Assembly: GCA_902801325.1 (NCBI GenBank) | Contig: CADCHQ010000007.1 | Span: forward strand, 62,001 to 126,000 | Direction: 5' to 3' | Origin: an uncultured Bacteroidales bacterium | GTDB taxonomy: Bacteria > Bacteroidota > Bacteroidia > Bacteroidales > Bacteroidaceae | DNA: 64,000 nt | Part shown: one piece after another, positions 61,261 through 64,000 of the stretch | How positions within the stretch are numbered: position 1 is the stretch's first letter | Layout of the letters: each line of letters opens with the position of its first letter | Position numbers and translations under genes: made by a program | Notes under the pieces: generated by a model | What the model was told of the DNA's origin: nothing | Databases searched by the model: none | What the model saw: the letters and a program-made list of their open reading frames with translations, nothing else

Positions 61261-64000
61261 CTATTTTATGATTATTTTCTTTCCGTTGGTAACATACAAT
61301 CCTGCTCGCTTCGGGTCTGCCACACGGCGGCCTTGCGTATCATAGAGGAAATGGCGAAAGGTACTTGCTTCCTCACTTCCCCACATGCCCACGTCTTCGA
61401 TTCCGTCCGTAATGTCGGCCTCGCGGATGGCGAACTGGCATCCTGTGTCGCTGGTGTTGGTCCCAGAACCCCAGTTGTATATTTTGTAGTTCAAGCCCGG
61501 ATTGGTTTGATTGAGTTGGGCCGAACCACTGGCAACTATCAGATAGCCCATTGTGTCAGCGGCTTTCAGTGTCCAGCCCTTCGAAGGTGTATTCTTCGAT
61601 GTTGACAATTGAGTGTCGTTCGAAGCCGTGGGAGAGATGTATGAATTGTCGCCCCGATTAATGATGTTAAAACTGCCGTCATTACGGGTAACGAACTTCC
61701 ACATGGCATTATGCTGAGTGCCGTCAGCACCTCCTGTCAGTCCACTCCCTACCCCATTGCTCTGCACATAGCGTCCGTTTCTGAGAGGTGTGCAAATGGT
61801 GTACCAGTACGACATTCGTTCGTCACTGGCCTTGGGCATTATGCGTTCTTTAGTAGTCTGGCAAGCAACGAGAAACTTGTCGTAGGCGGCATTCAGTTGT
61901 TGCTGTTGCGTTTTGCGTTCTTCGTCCCCAAGGCTCTCGCTAAGTGTCGTTTCGATGTCGGCAATGACATTCATGAGTTCTTGTGCCAGACTTTCAGGAA
62001 GGAAGCCAGGCTCTGTGCCTAACCGTTGACTCATGTCGTGACGAATCTCGTCGATGCGAGCCGACAGGGTTTCGGCTTCTTCGTCGAGCAATTGCTTAGG
62101 CGAATACACGAGGCCGTCCAAGGCATTACGCCCTTCCGCATCAGTAATGACAAAGGTGAACATCCACTTGTTCAATCGCACGCCACTGGCCGAGACATAG
62201 GGAAGTTTCATGAACACTTTGTTCCACCCTTGTTTCAGTTGTATCTTGACGGGCTTTCGTTCTGTGAAGTTCTCGTTTTTCAAGGGGACTTCGTTGTCGA
62301 TGGTCTTACCGGCATTGGTCCACGTGGGACCTTTTATTTCCTCGTCATTGAACCAGATGCGCGAACCCTTGCGATCCCATTTGCCGTTGGCGGGTGCTGT
62401 GTCCTTCTCCGAACGTCCATAATTCTGGAACTCGATGAGTGCACCAGCCTCCTGTTCCACAGGCGAATAGACGTAAGTCCAAGCATAGGCCGTCATATTG
62501 ATTTGTGGATTCTGGAAATAGGCAGGAACCGTTGTTCCCCATGTATGCCGTAGATAGACGGCCGCACCTGTTGCCCGACCTGTGCCATAGGTCTTTCCGT
62601 TGTAGGTGTAACTATCCTGCGGACCTTCGGTTTCGGGTGGGAATATTTTGGTCTGACTACCGTCGTTCGGGAAGCCCTCACTCACTTGCCATCGAACATT
62701 GGTTTGACGCACATAGGATATAGGTTCGTTGATAAGCGAATGGGCTTTATGGAAAAGGAAGCGGCGTTCCCAGTCGGCAAACTCGTCGAACTCTTCGCCT
62801 GACGACGGAAGCGTGGTTCCACCCACTTCTATGTATTGCTTTCCTCCACCCTTCCATGCACGCTCGACGGAAGCCAGCACACTGGCATAGACATTATTCT
62901 GTCGCATAATGCTTGCTTCCGACTCCACATAACGGTCGTTCCACACAGCAGTAATCTCGCCTGCCACCTCGCTGTTTCCCTGTTGGGCATAATAAATGTT
63001 GCTCTTGAAGATGCCCACGAGGTCGGCAAATACGTCGAAGTGGTTGATATAATTATAACGGCAATCTATGTTGGGCAGACCCGTAATCTTCTTTCCTGCC
63101 GTACTCCACATCTGCGTCATATCAGCACCTGTCGACGAGGATATCGTCACCCCACTGATGGGATTCCACACCACCACTCGCTTGCCTTTGGCATGAATGT
63201 AGTCGGTAATTGTCTTCAGAAAATTGGGGTATGTGATTTGCTGTTCGTCGGCACCGATGTGGATGTAAGGCGATTCGGCAAAGACCTCGCACACTTCGTC
63301 AAGAATGTTTTTCAGTTCTGCCACGCCCTGATCCGTCTGCATCGAATGGCCCATAGCACGCTCAAAGGCCTTACTGTGTCCGGGCATGTCTATCTCGGGA
63401 ATCACTTGTATGCCGTAGTCTGCGGCAAGACTGACAATCTCGCGACACTCTTCCTGTGTGTAATACTTGCCGACAAAGCGCGTCATGCTGGAGGCCGCTG
63501 TCAGTTGTGGGTATTGCTTCACTTCGAAGCGCCATGCTTGGTTTTCGGTCAGATGCCAGTGGAAGGTATTGACCTTGAAACGACCCATCAGGCGTATTTG
63601 ACGCTTCAGCTCATCGACACTAATGTAACTGCGTCCCACATCGTGCATCCAACCACGAAGTTTAAAGGCTGGCCAATCGGTTATTGAGCACAAAGGCAGA
63701 CGACCATCTTCGCCTTCGGCCATCTGTGTCAAGGTCTGAATAGCACGAATGACGCCCGTTTCCGTTGTAGCCTGTATGCTTATACCCTCACGGGAAACAA
63801 CCAATCGATAAGCTTCATCTGGAAAACCTGCCAACGCATAGTCGCGAGAGCCCTCAACAGAAGGAACCATCTCGATCTTCAACGAAAGCACATCAGCTTC
63901 CGTTGTCAGTTCTTGTCCAAGCAGGTTCCGTAGGGCATGTTGTATGCGCTCGCTTGGAATCTGGGCACAAGTCAAACGACCCGTCAGTTCGACGAATCCG
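61261..64000 (-). CDS. GH20 beta-N-acetylhexosaminidase, multidomain, with type IX-like tail (5' end outside window)
   Basis: The frame stays open to the window edge, so the signal peptide is missing; the TTG at 63975 is probably not the start. Visible residues (about 912) contain the GH20 small domain, then the catalytic barrel with LRGWMHDVGRSYISVDELKRQI, WHLTENQAWRFEVKQYP, VIPEIDMPGHSKAF and HIGADEQQITYPNF (catalytic Asp-Glu). It removes terminal N-acetylhexosamines from glycans such as mucin. Later parts are a coiled region (about 650-730), a trefoil-like carbohydrate-binding stretch (LRNGRYVQSNGVGSG to WTLKAADTMGYLIVASG) and the tail LYDTQGRRVADP, GLYVTNGKKIIIK. Confidence 0.9.
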   Translation of the reverse strand, partial: GFVELTGRLTCAQIPSERIQHALRNLLGQELTTEADVLSLKIEMVPSVEGSRDYALAGFPDEAYRLVVSREGISIQATTETGVIRAIQTLTQMAEGEDGRLPLCSITDWPAFKLRGWMHDVGRSYISVDELKRQIRLMGRFKVNTFHWHLTENQAWRFEVKQYPQLTAASSMTRFVGKYYTQEECREIVSLAADYGIQVIPEIDMPGHSKAFERAMGHSMQTDQGVAELKNILDEVCEVFAESPYIHIGADEQQITYPNFLKTITDYIHAKGKRVVVWNPISGVTISSSTGADMTQMWSTAGKKITGLPNIDCRYNYINHFDVFADLVGIFKSNIYYAQQGNSEVAGEITAVWNDRYVESEASIMRQNNVYASVLASVERAWKGGGKQYIEVGGTTLPSSGEEFDEFADWERRFLFHKAHSLINEPISYVRQTNVRWQVSEGFPNDGSQTKIFPPETEGPQDSYTYNGKTYGTGRATGAAVYLRHTWGTTVPAYFQNPQINMTAYAWTYVYSPVEQEAGALIEFQNYGRSEKDTAPANGKWDRKGSRIWFNDEEIKGPTWTNAGKTIDNEVPLKNENFTERKPVKIQLKQGWNKVFMKLPYVSASGVRLNKWMFTFVITDAEGRNALDGLVYSPKQLLDEEAETLSARIDEIRHDMSQRLGTEPGFLPESLAQELMNVIADIETTLSESLGDEERKTQQQQLNAAYDKFLVACQTTKERIMPKASDERMSYWYTICTPLRNGRYVQSNGVGSGLTGGADGTQHNAMWKFVTRNDGSFNIINRGDNSYISPTASNDTQLSTSKNTPSKGWTLKAADTMGYLIVASGSAQLNQTNPGLNYKIYNWGSGTNTSDTGCQFAIREADITDGIEDVGMWGSEEASTFRHFLYDTQGRRVADPKRAGLYVTNGKKIIIK

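Noticed and set aside
63973..63975. TTG as start of the GH20 gene
   Set aside because: The frame remains open to the window end and no signal peptide is seen; the real start is outside.

Overview
The window comes from a Bacteroidota chromosome, most likely Prevotellaceae (Prevotella or a close relative). The reasons are SusC/SusD pairs, GLPGLI-family proteins, a type IX secretion translocon gene (sprA) with cargo-type C-terminal tails, promoters with TAnnTTTG -7 elements, starts without Shine-Dalgarno sequences, and the thrA-(PGM-like kinase)-thrC order. The genus is an inference from gene content; there is no rRNA here.

Layout. 1-5.6 kb: the 3' part of sprA, a roughly 350-bp gene-free element bounded by inverted GC-rich repeats, a GlsB/YeaQ-type membrane protein and an SGNH hydrolase. 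5.7-6.5 kb: a Crp/Fnr regulator with palindromic operator candidates. 6.6-14.2 kb: an ECF sigma factor fused through one membrane helix to a periplasmic TonB C-terminal domain, then four tandem exported GLPGLI proteins and an outer-membrane barrel. A long shared motif precedes both transcription units and looks like the sigma factor's own promoter. 14.2-15.4 kb: a gene-poor stretch with about 28 tandem 22-nt units. 15.4-33.1 kb (minus strand): a seven-gene operon with two SusC/SusD pairs and three fasciclin-domain lipoproteins. 33.3-36.4 kb: a secreted beta-prism-like protein, an AT-rich element with inverted termini, and panB. 36.5-42.8 kb: addA-addB and tRNA-Arg(TCT). 42.8-47 kb: a GH43-type protein, a PfkB kinase and an MFS sugar permease. 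47.1-52.7 kb: a tripartite RND efflux operon. 53-58.8 kb: an STM3941-type protein, then thrC, the PGM-like homoserine kinase candidate and thrA. 58.8-64 kb: DUF4861, GH105 and a GH20 beta-hexosaminidase cut by the window end.

How the parts connect. The sigma-TonB fusion and the GLPGLI/barrel operon look like one self-regulated envelope system. SprA and three proteins with GKK-type C-terminal tails (33.3, 42.8 and 61.3 kb) tie the window to type IX secretion. The window is also full of short repeats: 22-nt-periodic arrays at four gene 3' ends, and 7/8-nt arrays and GC-rich palindromes that lie at start and stop codons, next to promoters, and inside several open reading frames, where they encode extra loops.
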